Both the position numbers and the translations under genes were made by a program. This document shows positions 1 through 8,666 of a DNA stretch of 45,091 bases, one piece after another. The notes under the pieces were generated by a model. It saw nothing but the letters and a program-made list of their open reading frames with translations, was not told where the DNA came from and did no database searches. Origin of the DNA: UBA10133 sp964528565 (GTDB taxonomy: Bacteria > Patescibacteriota > Microgenomatia > UBA1400 > MFAQ01); NCBI GenBank assembly GCA_964528565.1, contig CAZGSP010000007.1, forward strand, positions 1-45,091, in the 5' to 3' direction. The first letter of the stretch is position 1; each line of letters begins with the position of its first letter.

Positions 1-2
1 CC

Positions 3-233
3 GTCGAAACAATTTACGATCATCGCAAGCGCACCATTACCCCGCGGCGGATTTTTTGGGACGGCCGGATATTCCGGATCGCCCGTGTCGGCCTTCACCA
101 TACTTTCCGTGAGGGCAGAACCCTTTTCCATATTTTTTCCGTTGTTTCTTCCGATCTTTCCTTCCGGCTTAGGCTGGACACCGACTCATTATTTTGGACA
201 CTGGAAGAAATCTCCGATGGGTTTGCCAATTAG
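3..233 (+). CDS. Partial C-terminus of small hypothetical protein upstream of dinB
   Basis: An open frame runs from the window edge to a TAG at 231-233 (76 residues visible, 5' end missing). The peptide is rich in aromatic and basic residues (for example YDHRKRTITPRRIFWDGR), is coherent over its whole length, and has no start codon in the window. It overlaps the preferred dinB start by 17 bp in another frame, as expected for a translationally coupled partner. I do not recognise a named domain; a dinB-coupled accessory protein is an inference from position. Confidence 0.6.
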   Translation, partial: VETIYDHRKRTITPRRIFWDGRIFRIARVGLHHTFREGRTLFHIFSVVSSDLSFRLRLDTDSLFWTLEEISDGFAN

Positions 234-1449
234 ACTGGGCTTCAATGCCTCTCCCTCCACGGTCATGCACATCGACCTGAACTCTTGCTTTGCTTCCATC
301 GAACAACAGGCCAATCCGCTCCTTCGTGATAAGCCCATTGCCGTCGCCGCCTACGACAGCCCCAACGGCTGTATTCTGGCCCCTTCGGTTCAAGCCAAGA
401 GGCTGGGTATCAAAGTCGGCATGCGGGTCAAAGACGGGCGTCTTCTTTGTCCCGATCTCATTGTCCTTTCTTCCGATCCGGACAAATACCGGTCTGTCCA
501 TGCCGCTCTAAAAAAAACTCTTTCCGTTTACACCCCCGAAGTAGTCCCCAAGTCTATTGATGAATTTGTCTTGGACTTTGCCGGTACCCCGGCCCTCAAA
601 AGGGGCCTGTTTGTCATTGGCCGGGAAATCAAGGATCGTATCAAGAAAGAAATAGGGGACTACCTCACGGTTTCCATCGGTATCGGCCCCAACCGGTTTC
701 TCGCCAAGACAGCGAGCAATCTTCACAAGCCGGACGGTCTCGATGAGATCAATAAGGATAATTTTTTGAAGATTTATGAAGGCCTAACTCTTACGGACCT
801 CACCGGCATTGCCCGTCAGAACGCCATCCGTCTCAACTCCGCCGGCATTTACACGGTTTTGGACTTTTTTGAGGCCGATTTGAGGACTCTCAGGTCGGCC
901 TTTCACTCTATCTCCGATTATTACTGGTTCGTCCGTCTTAGAGGTTGGGAGGTGGACGACGTGGATTGGGGGGTCAAAAGCTTTGGCCACTCCTATGCTC
1001 TTCCCAAGTTTTTGACCAAGCCGGAAGAGCTGGCCCCCACTCTTACCAAGTTAGTGGAAAAAGTGGGTTTCCGTATGAGGCAGGCGGGTTTCCAGGCCAG
1101 AGGCGTTCATCTGGGACTTCTCTTCCGCGATCATGAATACTGGCATCAGGGGATCAGGGTGGACAGGCCCGTCTTTTTGAGTCGGGACATCTACCGGGTA
1201 GCCTACCGGCTTCTTTCGCACTCTCCGTATCATCTGCCGGTACGCAATTTGGCCGTTTCTTGCTTCGACCTTTCGGGCAGGGACCGCCTGCAACTTTGTT
1301 TATTCGAAGACAGTTTAAAAAAGGACCGTTTGGTGCGCGCCCTGGATGAGATAAATGACCGGTGGGGAGACTTTGTGATCACCCCGGCTCTCATGGCCAA
1401 TACCGAAGACATAGTTCACGACCGGATCGGTTTCGGCAGAACCTCTTAG
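217..1449 (+). CDS. dinB: Y-family DNA polymerase (DinB / Pol IV-like)
   Basis: Translesion DNA polymerase that copies past damaged bases. From ATG 217 (410 aa) the first catalytic Asp is D20 in HIDLNSCFAS, the steric-gate Phe is F25, and the second catalytic pair is D115-E116 in SIDEF. The helix-hairpin-helix region and little-finger domain follow, and the length is normal for the family. An in-frame ATG at 85 would add 44 residues of low-complexity sequence that is really the upstream gene read in another frame, so it was rejected. ATG 265 is a further candidate. The stop overlaps the stop of the convergent cupin gene by 3 bp. Confidence 0.9.
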   Translation: MGLPIRLGFNASPSTVMHIDLNSCFASIEQQANPLLRDKPIAVAAYDSPNGCILAPSVQAKRLGIKVGMRVKDGRLLCPDLIVLSSDPDKYRSVHAALKKTLSVYTPEVVPKSIDEFVLDFAGTPALKRGLFVIGREIKDRIKKEIGDYLTVSIGIGPNRFLAKTASNLHKPDGLDEINKDNFLKIYEGLTLTDLTGIARQNAIRLNSAGIYTVLDFFEADLRTLRSAFHSISDYYWFVRLRGWEVDDVDWGVKSFGHSYALPKFLTKPEELAPTLTKLVEKVGFRMRQAGFQARGVHLGLLFRDHEYWHQGIRVDRPVFLSRDIYRVAYRLLSHSPYHLPVRNLAVSCFDLSGRDRLQLCLFEDSLKKDRLVRALDEINDRWGDFVITPALMANTEDIVHDRIGFGRTS

Positions 1450-1835
1450 TGTTTTTCGTACAAAGCTTCTCCGGCCATGGCCTCGGCTTTGGTGGCGTGA
1501 ACCGTTCCTTCGGGGTGGTTGGCGGGAGAGTAGACGGTGTACAGCTTCAAGGGTTCGGTCATGGAGGTGTTGATGATATTGTGATTTGTCCCGGCAGGCA
1601 CGATAACCACATCATTAGCCTTAAAAACCACTTCTTCGCCATTCAGAACAGCCTTACCCTGTCCGGCTTCGAACCGGAAAAATTGGTCGATATCGGGGTG
1701 CACCTCCATGCCGATCTCTTCACCCGGCAGTAAGCTCATCAAGACGAGCTGAGAGTGGGGTGCCGTAAAAATAACCTTTCTAAAGTTGGTGTTTTCGATC
1801 GTGTCGGCTTCAATATCCGTGTGGAATCCGGTCAT
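1446..1835 (-). CDS. Cupin-domain protein
   Basis: Single-domain cupin of 129 aa. Motif 1 is recognisable around PGEEIGMEVHPDIDQFFRFE, where the usual HxH is reduced to one His followed by an Asp. Motif 2 is intact as PAGTNHNIIN. Such small cupins bind a metal and act as isomerases, dioxygenases or sensors; the substrate cannot be told here. It is convergent with dinB and shares its stop region. Start chosen at ATG 1835. Confidence 0.8.
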   Translation of the reverse strand: MTGFHTDIEADTIENTNFRKVIFTAPHSQLVLMSLLPGEEIGMEVHPDIDQFFRFEAGQGKAVLNGEEVVFKANDVVIVPAGTNHNIINTSMTEPLKLYTVYSPANHPEGTVHATKAEAMAGEALYEKH

Positions 1836-1940
1836 ATGATTTTTTTATTGGTAATAGCTCATCTTACATCAGTTTTTGCCGTTCCGCTCCAGGCACGAGT
1901 CATGCCTATCGAGGCTCCGGGCACGGAAGGGGTTTTTGAT

Positions 1941-1969
1941 TTGACAAAAGACCTATAATAGAGTACAAT
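1941..1969 (+). promoter_or_regulatory. Sigma70-type promoter of the VanW-like gene
   Basis: TTGACA (1941-1946), a 17-bp spacer and TACAAT (1964-1969). The ATG lies 9 nt after the -10 box and no Shine-Dalgarno is seen, so the mRNA is probably leaderless or nearly so. Confidence 0.65.
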
Positions 1970-1978
1970 ACCCGTTCT

Positions 1979-2638
1979 ATGAAAAGAATAATTCTATTGA
2001 CTCTAATTGCCATCATCCTGAGCCAACCGGCCGTTCCGGCTGTTTCTCCCGTGGCTAAAAACCTCAATCAGGAGGTTCTGGCTAGCCGTGAAATCGATAT
2101 GGAGTACCGTTACAGAGTACCCTCCGTCAGCAAGGTATTTAAAGACAATATTCTTCTAAATATTGCCTACCTTGACGGTCGTGTTACCTCTGCCTCCGAA
2201 ATTAAGTGGGAAGAGATCGACAAGCCCTTCCACTCCGAGTTTACCCTCGAGCCAAACCAGGCCTTTGCCTATCACGATGCCATTTTGCCCGAGTACAAGG
2301 ACAAGGTCGTGGTCACCACCAATGCCCGTTTCAACAAACAAGACGGTTTTAAAACCGATGGGTATCTCTATGGTGACGGAGTCTGTCAGCTGGCCTCACT
2401 GATCAACTGGGCCGCCAGAGACGCTCAGCTTGAGGTTACCCAATACACGAACCACGACTTTGCCGCCATTCCCGAAGTGCCCAAACAATATGGTGTGGCT
2501 ATCTATCTTGATCCGGCCAACCGGGCTTCCAGCGCCAGAAAGAACCTCTATATTGTCAACAACCAAAGCCGGCCGGTCACCTTTAACTTCGACTACCAAA
2601 ACGGAAACCTTACCGTCACCATCTCCAAGGTTTCCTGA
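1979..2638 (+). CDS. Exported VanW-like protein
   Basis: A 219-aa protein with an N-terminal signal peptide (KR followed by a hydrophobic stretch to about residue 21). The central part resembles the VanW core: GYLYGDGVCQLASL corresponds to the conserved GGGxCQ segment, followed by a long-range NHD motif. VanW-like domains are found in envelope proteins of Gram-positive bacteria and Patescibacteria; their biochemical role is not settled. The gene is monocistronic, with its own promoter and a strong terminator. Confidence 0.7.
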   Translation: MKRIILLTLIAIILSQPAVPAVSPVAKNLNQEVLASREIDMEYRYRVPSVSKVFKDNILLNIAYLDGRVTSASEIKWEEIDKPFHSEFTLEPNQAFAYHDAILPEYKDKVVVTTNARFNKQDGFKTDGYLYGDGVCQLASLINWAARDAQLEVTQYTNHDFAAIPEVPKQYGVAIYLDPANRASSARKNLYIVNNQSRPVTFNFDYQNGNLTVTISKVS

Positions 2639-2650
2639 TCGAACCTTCGA

Positions 2651-2689
2651 CAAAAAGCCACCCTTCTGTAAGGAAGAGGTGGCTTTTTT
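2651..2689 (+). terminator. Rho-independent terminator after the VanW-like gene
   Basis: Stem AAAAAGCCACC (2652-2662) pairs with GGTGGCTTTTT (2678-2688), and the stem ends in a T run. Confidence 0.9.
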
Positions 2690-2710
2690 CTCTGGTTTAC
2701 ACCGACTGTC

Positions 2711-2905
2711 ATGTACCGGATCTTTAGATTTCTTGGCTTGTTATCCGGACGGACTTCTTACATTCCGTTGTCTCTTGACAGGTAACACACGCACCTCAGA
2801 GAAGGTCTAGGATCCCTAGGCTGTGTTACCACTTAAAAGTGCGATGTACCGATAAGAGCTAGGGAGATCGTAATTCTTGTAACTTATCCCTACACTCTTA
2901 TATGT
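2711..2905 (+). ncRNA. Candidate structured RNA between the VanW-like gene and ileS
   Basis: No ORF fits here. Successive exact pairings are CCGGAT/ATCCGG (2716-2721 with 2743-2748), ACGGA/TCCGT (2749-2753 with 2764-2768), TGTC/GACA (2769-2772 with 2777-2780), and GGTAACACA/TGTGTTACC (2781-2789 with 2822-2830). The last encloses ACCT/AGGT and CTAGG/CCTAG hairpins. A 13-bp stem then pairs 2852-2858 and 2860-2865 with 2887-2892 and 2895-2901. The ileS promoter lies downstream, so this would be a separate RNA. No T-box, RNase P, tmRNA or SRP signature was found. Strand is assumed. Confidence 0.4.
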
Positions 2906-2970
2906 GGGATTGATTACAATGTATAGCCAAAAATTCTATTTGTCAAATCCTCTCTCCGGCTACTAAATAT

Positions 2971-2979
2971 TGTTATAAT
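2971..2979 (+). promoter_or_regulatory. Extended -10 promoter of the ileS operon
   Basis: TGTTATAAT fits an extended -10 (TGnTATAAT). The predicted start lies near 2986, giving a leader of about 27 nt before ATG 3013. No convincing -35 was seen. Confidence 0.55.
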
Positions 2980-3012
2980 ATCTAATCGGGTTTGAGGCCG
3001 GTAATCAATCAT

Positions 3013-5958
3013 ATGTCCAAAGAAAAACACTCAATCAAAGAGGTCGAAGCTTCACCGGACTTCCCCTTGTTGGAAAATCAACTCCTCGATCATTGGTACA
3101 AAACGGGCATTGTCAAAAAATATCTTCATAAAAACGACAATTCACCCACCAAGTTTTCTTTTCAGGACGGCCCGATTACCGCCAATAACCCCATGGGAGT
3201 TCATCATGCTTGGGGGCGCACCTACAAAGATCTTTGGCAACGCTACAAGAATATGCGGGGCTTCAAACAAAGATTCCAGAACGGTTTCGACTGTCAGGGC
3301 TTGTGGGTAGAAGTTGAAGTGGAAAAAGAGCTTGGTTTCAGATTCAAGAAAGATATTGAAACTTACGGTGTCGCCGAGTTTATTCAACACTGTAAAGACC
3401 GGGTGGTTAAATACTCGGATATCCAAACCGGCCAAAGCAAGAGGTTGGGCTATTTTATGGACTGGGACAACTCTTACTTCACCATGTCGGAAGAAAACAA
3501 CTACATGATCTGGCACTTCCTTAAAGTCTGCTGGGAAAAAGGCTGGATCTACAAAGGACACGACTCCGTTCCTTGGTGTCCCCGCTGTGAAACCGCCATT
3601 TCCCAACACGAGATGCTCACCGAAGATTATAAGGAGCTTACTCACAAATCGGTCTATCTCCAACTACCCATTACCGGCCGGGACCAAGAATCCTTATTGG
3701 TTTGGACCACCACTCCCTGGACGATTCCCGCCAATATCGCCGTCGCCGTCGATGAGAAGCAGGACTACTCTCTGGTAGAAGTAAACAGCGGTGTCCGACT
3801 CTGGGTCCTCAAAGACCTGGTCGAAACCGTCTTTAAGGGAGGTGAGACCACGATCGTCAAAACCGTCAAAGGTAAAGAACTGGTTGGTCTTCACTACACC
3901 GGGCCCTTCGATGGAATTTCCGCTATCAAAAAAGTCGCCGAAGCCCATCCCGATAAATTCCATGTGGTCATTCCCACCGATTCGTACATTATGCCCATCA
4001 GCAACACCGAAGGTACCGGCCTGGTTCATACCGCGGTCAGCGCCGGCACCGAAGACTTTGCTTTAGGCAAAAAACTTGGCTTGCCCATGATCCCCATCAT
4101 CGAAGATAACGCCGATTATCTGCCCGGGCTCGACTTTCTCTCCGGCCAAAACGCCAAGAAGCATCCGGAAATAATTCTGGATTACTTGGAAAAAGAAGCC
4201 ACGGGCGAAGCGAACTGGATCTTTAAAATAGAGAACTTCACTCATCGCTACCCGGCTTGTTGGCGATGTAAGACGGAACTGGTGTGGAAAGTAGCCGATG
4301 AGTGGTATATCGCCATGGACAAAGTCGACCCGGCCGATGAAAAAAAGCGGACACTTCGACAAAAGATGATCGGTTCCGCCAAAAAAATTACCTGGAATCC
4401 CGAGTCGGGTAGTGATCGCGAGCTGGAATGGCTGAACAACATGCACGACTGGCTAATCAGTAAGAAGAATCGTTACTGGGGCCTTGCCCTCCCGATCTGG
4501 GTCTGTGACAAGTGCGGCAAGTTTGAGGTGATCGGTGGTCTGGAAGAGTTAAAGGTAAGAGCCGTCTCCGGTTGGGACAAGTTTGAAGGGCACACTCCTC
4601 ACAAGCCTTTTATCGATGAAGTAAAAATAAAACATTCCTGCGGAGGTACCATGTCCCGCATTCCGGACGTCGGCAACCCCTGGCTCGACGCCGGCATCGT
4701 CCCTTTCTCCACCTTAGTCGATCCGGAAACAAAAAAAGTTAGCTACACTTCGGACAAAAAATACTGGCGAGAATGGTTCCCCGCCAACTTTATTACGGAA
4801 TCATTTCCCGGTCAATTCAAAAACTGGTTTTATTCAATGATCGCCATGAGTACGGTCCTTGAAGATACCAACCCCTTCGAATCCGTTCTCGGCTACTACT
4901 CCATGCTCGGAGAAGATGGCCGTCCGATGCACAAATCCTGGGGGAACTCCATCGAATTCAACGAAGCCGCGGACAAAATAGGCGTCGATGTGATGCGTTG
5001 GGTTTTTACCCGCCACAATCCGGAAAGAAATATGCTTTTTGGCCACAAAGTTACTTCCGAGACCAAGCGCCAATTCCACATGCTACTCTGGAACTCCTAT
5101 CGCTTCTTTGCGAACTTTGCCGCTCTGGAAAAATGGCAACCGGAGATCGAGTTCGATCATGTTCCCACCAAGCTGGATCTCTGGATCTTGAACCGGCTGG
5201 ATCAGATGGTGTTGGAAGTTACCGGGAGTCTCGAAAAATTGGACGCTTCACTTGCCTCAACCTCAATTGAAAGTTTTGTTTCCGATTTGTCCACTTGGTA
5301 CATTCGGCGTTCCCGTGACCGGGTGGGGCCGAGTGCTCCGGATCCCGACGATAAAGAAACTTGTTACCGCACTCTGAGAACGGTTTTTGATTGTTTATCC
5401 CGGGTCCTTATGCCCTTCACTCCTTTTATGGCCGATATGATCTATACCAATATCACAGGTGAAGAGTCGGTCCACTTGGCCGACTGGCCGACGGTCACTA
5501 CCCCGGAAGTTGTCGACCAAAAACTGATCGAAAACATGTCTCTCGTCAGAAAGATCTGTGAAATGGGACATGCGGACCGCAAAGCCAACTCTATCGCGGT
5601 CAAGCAGCCCTTGTCAAAGATCACGGTCCTGGGTCCAAAATTAGGCTTGGAAACAGAAACCGAGTTAATTCAATTAATTAAAGAGGAGCTAAACGTACTG
5701 ACTGTTGATTTTGTCGAGGACAAAGAACTCTCCGTCAAACTTGATCTGAATCTGACACCGGAGTTGATCGTCAAAGGGAAAACCAGAGAGATTATCCGGT
5801 CGATTCAGGAAGCCAGAAAACAAGCCGGCTGTAGCTTGGATGAAACCGTCTCCGTCACCCTTCCGGACTGGCCGGCCGAATATGAGGAGGAGATCAAGAG
5901 GAAGACTCTGGTCAAAAAAATCACCAAAGGGGAGCCGATTACGATTTCTAGAGACTAA
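3013..5958 (+). CDS. ileS: Isoleucyl-tRNA synthetase (divergent class I)
   Basis: Charges tRNA-Ile with isoleucine. The protein is 981 aa from ATG 3013; a TTG at 2992 would add 7 residues. It has a Rossmann core with the CP1 editing insertion (WTTTPWT; GTGLVHTAVSAGTEDF), Cys pairs near residues 188 and 497, a WLDAG segment and an anticodon-binding C-terminal part. Both class I signatures are altered: HIGH reads GVHH (residues 62-65) and KMSKS reads MHKSWGN (639-645). The flanking sequence still aligns with IleRS. It heads a run with rodA and rplU; its TAA overlaps the rodA ATG (TAATG). Confidence 0.88.
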   Translation: MSKEKHSIKEVEASPDFPLLENQLLDHWYKTGIVKKYLHKNDNSPTKFSFQDGPITANNPMGVHHAWGRTYKDLWQRYKNMRGFKQRFQNGFDCQGLWVEVEVEKELGFRFKKDIETYGVAEFIQHCKDRVVKYSDIQTGQSKRLGYFMDWDNSYFTMSEENNYMIWHFLKVCWEKGWIYKGHDSVPWCPRCETAISQHEMLTEDYKELTHKSVYLQLPITGRDQESLLVWTTTPWTIPANIAVAVDEKQDYSLVEVNSGVRLWVLKDLVETVFKGGETTIVKTVKGKELVGLHYTGPFDGISAIKKVAEAHPDKFHVVIPTDSYIMPISNTEGTGLVHTAVSAGTEDFALGKKLGLPMIPIIEDNADYLPGLDFLSGQNAKKHPEIILDYLEKEATGEANWIFKIENFTHRYPACWRCKTELVWKVADEWYIAMDKVDPADEKKRTLRQKMIGSAKKITWNPESGSDRELEWLNNMHDWLISKKNRYWGLALPIWVCDKCGKFEVIGGLEELKVRAVSGWDKFEGHTPHKPFIDEVKIKHSCGGTMSRIPDVGNPWLDAGIVPFSTLVDPETKKVSYTSDKKYWREWFPANFITESFPGQFKNWFYSMIAMSTVLEDTNPFESVLGYYSMLGEDGRPMHKSWGNSIEFNEAADKIGVDVMRWVFTRHNPERNMLFGHKVTSETKRQFHMLLWNSYRFFANFAALEKWQPEIEFDHVPTKLDLWILNRLDQMVLEVTGSLEKLDASLASTSIESFVSDLSTWYIRRSRDRVGPSAPDPDDKETCYRTLRTVFDCLSRVLMPFTPFMADMIYTNITGEESVHLADWPTVTTPEVVDQKLIENMSLVRKICEMGHADRKANSIAVKQPLSKITVLGPKLGLETETELIQLIKEELNVLTVDFVEDKELSVKLDLNLTPELIVKGKTREIIRSIQEARKQAGCSLDETVSVTLPDWPAEYEEEIKRKTLVKKITKGEPITISRD

Positions 5959-7013
5959 TGCGTCAAAACAAGTCGTTTCTTTTTATTGCCTTGATCTTTA
6001 TCGAGGTTCTTAGTCTGATCACCATTTGGAGCACGGTTCCGGATCTCTTTATGTCCCAACTGGCTTTTGTAGTCGCCGGAGCCATCATCATTTACTTACT
6101 GAGTAAGTCCGACATCTTCCTCCTTCTTAGTCTGGGAAAGTTTTTTTATGTGCTAAGCATCGTTTTATTGTTGATCACCATGGTAGTGGGGCGGAACATC
6201 AGAGGCTCCGTCAGATGGATCGATCTGGGATTTTTCAATCTCCAAACATCGGAAATTATCAAACCGCTTCTGGCCATTTCCTACTCGGCTTACCTGGCAA
6301 AAATGAAACAGATGAACTGGAAACAGTTCCTGATCTTTTTAGGGTTCGCGCTCATCCCTGTCGCCCTGGTCGTCATTCAGCCGGATCTGGGCTCGGCCCT
6401 CGCTTTGACCTTTTTACCCCTGGCCCTCCTGGCCGTTTCCGGTCACCTTAAGAAGCTGGTGGTAATCGGAGTTATTTTTACTATCCTGGTCCTGCCTCTG
6501 GAATCAAGGCTTCTTAAGCCCTATCAGCGTCAGAGACTGGAGACCTTTATCAATCCTTACGCCGATCCAAAAGGCGCGGGCTACAACGTTATCCAGGCCA
6601 CTATCGCCGTAGGTTCGGGAAAGATCTTTGGTAAAGGAGTCAAGCTTGGTACCCAGTCTCACCTGAATTTTCTCCCGGAAAGACACACCGACTTCATTTT
6701 TGCCTCCTACGTGGAAGAGTTCGGTTTCGTCGGTGCCACAGTCTTAATTCTTTCTTACTTTGTGATCTTCCGTTACTGCTTATATGGCATAAAACACCTC
6801 CACGATGACCGACAGGTACTGCTGTCCCTTTCCGTCTTCTTACTCTTTTTGTTCCAGTTTGTCGTCAACGTGGGGATGAATCTGGGGATAATGCCGGTCA
6901 CCGGCATAACCCTGCCTTTATTCTCCTATGGCGGCAGCTCTCTTTTGAGCTTTGCCATCCTGATCGGGTTACTGGCCCGCCAGCTTGATATAGTCACCCC
7001 TTTTGAGATATAA
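5958..7013 (+). CDS. rodA: RodA/FtsW/SpoVE-family peptidoglycan polymerase
   Basis: Integral membrane SEDS glycosyltransferase that polymerises lipid II during wall elongation. The 351-aa protein has about ten hydrophobic segments. Family motifs are visible: IQPDLGSALAL, FLPERHTDFIFASYVEEFG and the C-terminal GITLPLFSYGGSS. RodA is preferred to FtsW because of overall length and the short N-terminus, but the families are close. It is coupled by a 1-base overlap to ileS upstream and to rplU downstream (TAATG at both junctions). Confidence 0.85.
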   Translation: MRQNKSFLFIALIFIEVLSLITIWSTVPDLFMSQLAFVVAGAIIIYLLSKSDIFLLLSLGKFFYVLSIVLLLITMVVGRNIRGSVRWIDLGFFNLQTSEIIKPLLAISYSAYLAKMKQMNWKQFLIFLGFALIPVALVVIQPDLGSALALTFLPLALLAVSGHLKKLVVIGVIFTILVLPLESRLLKPYQRQRLETFINPYADPKGAGYNVIQATIAVGSGKIFGKGVKLGTQSHLNFLPERHTDFIFASYVEEFGFVGATVLILSYFVIFRYCLYGIKHLHDDRQVLLSLSVFLLFLFQFVVNVGMNLGIMPVTGITLPLFSYGGSSLLSFAILIGLLARQLDIVTPFEI

Positions 7014-7348
7014 TGGCGCCCATGGCAGACAAAATCACATACGCGGTTATTCAACTTGGCGCAAAACAATTCTTAGTCAAAGTAGGCGATAAGGTCGTGG
7101 CTGAAAAGGTTGAGGTCAAAGAGGGCGAAACTCTCACAGTCAAGGAAGTTCTTCTGGGATACGACGGGGAAAAAACCCTGATCGGTGAGCCTTACTTGGA
7201 CAAAGCTTCCGTAGATCTTGTCATGGAAGGGACAAAGAAAGGCGAAAAAATTCGTATCGCCAAATTCAAAGCCAAGTCCAGATACCGTAGGGTTACGGGA
7301 CACAGACAGCTTGAAAGCCACTTCACCGTCAAGGCTATCAATATCTAA
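7013..7348 (+). CDS. rplU: Ribosomal protein bL21
   Basis: Large-subunit protein that binds 23S rRNA. It carries the typical opening YAVIQLGAKQFLVKVGD and the basic KFKAKSRYRRVTGHRQ region near the C-terminus. Length is 111 aa from ATG 7013, which overlaps the rodA stop as TAATG, or 108 aa from ATG 7022. The first is kept because the same junction type occurs at ileS-rodA. Confidence 0.93.
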   Translation: MAPMADKITYAVIQLGAKQFLVKVGDKVVAEKVEVKEGETLTVKEVLLGYDGEKTLIGEPYLDKASVDLVMEGTKKGEKIRIAKFKAKSRYRRVTGHRQLESHFTVKAINI

Positions 7349-7355
7349 CAAAATT

Positions 7356-8408
7356 ATGCGTTTCATACTTTTCGTCGGCGCCAGTAACACTTTGGCTGAG
7401 TCCGAAATTGAGGCTCAGGTCAAGGGTGCCGCCGCTACCAGGCCGAATATTTACGTCTTTGAAGCGGAAAATGAGTCCGTCGCTATCGATCTGGCCTCAA
7501 AACTCGGATGCAGCATCAAGCTGGCTCAGGAACTATCCGGAGTCGTTCCGTCCGTTCAGTCGGTAGCCGATCTGATTCAGTCCAAGAATTTTTCCCTAAC
7601 GAGCCTCGATAGCTTCAAAGAATCCGGTCGGATAAACCAGGAGATCAAGGATTTTCTGGGCAAGGGCCGCTTTATCCTCCCCAAGGATCAGTTCGGGCTC
7701 TCACCGGTTTTACTCAAAAAACACAAGATCGACGAATTTTTTGTTGATGAAAAACAGGAAGAAGTTTGGAAAACCATCTGGATTCACGATTATGAGCACT
7801 GGATCAAGAAAGACCGTCACATGCCTTTTGCCAACGCCAAAGCCGGTATCCTTCCGCCAAAAATAGCCAGAAGCATGGTCAATCTCGTTCCACTTGATCC
7901 GAGTGGAAAACTGTTGGTGGATCCCTTTTGTGGCTCGGGTCGCGTTTTGATCGAAGCGGCCGAGCTGGGGTACGAGGTTGGAGGTACGGATATCTTGGCG
8001 GATCAGGTCCGGGAAACGAAAGCCAATTTGGACCTTATGGGCTTTGAGGCGAAACTGGATGTTCTGGACGCCACCCACCTTTCGGACAAATTTCACGACG
8101 TGGACGCTATCGTCACCGAGCCGTTTCTCGGAAAACCCAACCTCCGTCCGGATCAGATCAGATACTTGGTTCCCGGTCTGCAGAAATTGTATCTAGGCTG
8201 TTTAAAGAACTGGCTAAAGGTTCTTAAAACGGGAGGTTTCCTTGTCATGGTCTTTCCCAGCTTCGATGACGGAAAACATATCTATAAGACAAGCGGTATC
8301 ATTGACGGGAAGCTGGAATTGGGTTACAATCTCCTCAAACGCGATATACTATATTCACGTCCGAATGCGGATGTGAGGCGCGAGATAGTTATCTTACAAA
8401 AAAAATAA
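7356..8408 (+). CDS. TRM11-like SAM-dependent RNA methyltransferase
   Basis: A 350-aa methyltransferase of the UPF0020/TRM11 type, expected to modify guanine N2 in tRNA. The C-terminal Rossmann domain has the SAM motif DPFCGSG (from about residue 189). The catalytic motif IV reads TEPFLG (about 253) instead of the commoner DPPY. The N-terminal half fits a THUMP-like region weakly. Start at ATG 7356, 7 nt after rplU; a longer frame opening inside rplU was rejected. Its place between L21 and L27 is where Firmicutes carry the L27-processing protease gene, so co-expression with ribosome assembly is likely. Confidence 0.8.
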   Translation: MRFILFVGASNTLAESEIEAQVKGAAATRPNIYVFEAENESVAIDLASKLGCSIKLAQELSGVVPSVQSVADLIQSKNFSLTSLDSFKESGRINQEIKDFLGKGRFILPKDQFGLSPVLLKKHKIDEFFVDEKQEEVWKTIWIHDYEHWIKKDRHMPFANAKAGILPPKIARSMVNLVPLDPSGKLLVDPFCGSGRVLIEAAELGYEVGGTDILADQVRETKANLDLMGFEAKLDVLDATHLSDKFHDVDAIVTEPFLGKPNLRPDQIRYLVPGLQKLYLGCLKNWLKVLKTGGFLVMVFPSFDDGKHIYKTSGIIDGKLELGYNLLKRDILYSRPNADVRREIVILQKK

Positions 8409-8414
8409 AAATCT

Positions 8415-8666
8415 ATGGCACACGTTAAATCTGGTGGAGCAACCAGGCAACATGCTCAGCGGGCGGGAAAAAGACTTGGAGTCAAAATTTATGGCAGCCA
8501 AGCAGTTAAAACAGGTCAAATAATCGTGAGACAAAGAGGCTCCGATTTTCATGCCGGTCTCAACACCGAACTTGGTCGTGACTTTACCTTATTTTCTCTG
8601 GTCGAAGGAACGGTAAAATTTAGAAAATTACACGGCGTTAACTACGTCGATGTAATCGCAAAATAA
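8415..8666 (+). CDS. rpmA: Ribosomal protein bL27
   Basis: An 83-aa protein with the L27 core KRLGVKIYGSQAVKTGQ and IIVRQRGSDFHAG. The N-terminus MAHVKSGGATRQ starts directly with the mature tail that reaches the peptidyl transferase centre. No N-terminal processing extension is present, consistent with the absence of a Prp protease gene between L21 and L27. The stop codon abuts the parB ATG. Confidence 0.93.
   Translation: MAHVKSGGATRQHAQRAGKRLGVKIYGSQAVKTGQIIVRQRGSDFHAGLNTELGRDFTLFSLVEGTVKFRKLHGVNYVDVIAK

Noticed and set aside
85..216. Longer N-terminus for dinB
   Set aside because: The extra 44 residues are the upstream gene read in a second frame and have no family match.
2690..3012. 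T-box riboswitch upstream of ileS
   Set aside because: No TGGNACC antiterminator core and no terminator in front of ileS; the promoter lies downstream of the structured part.
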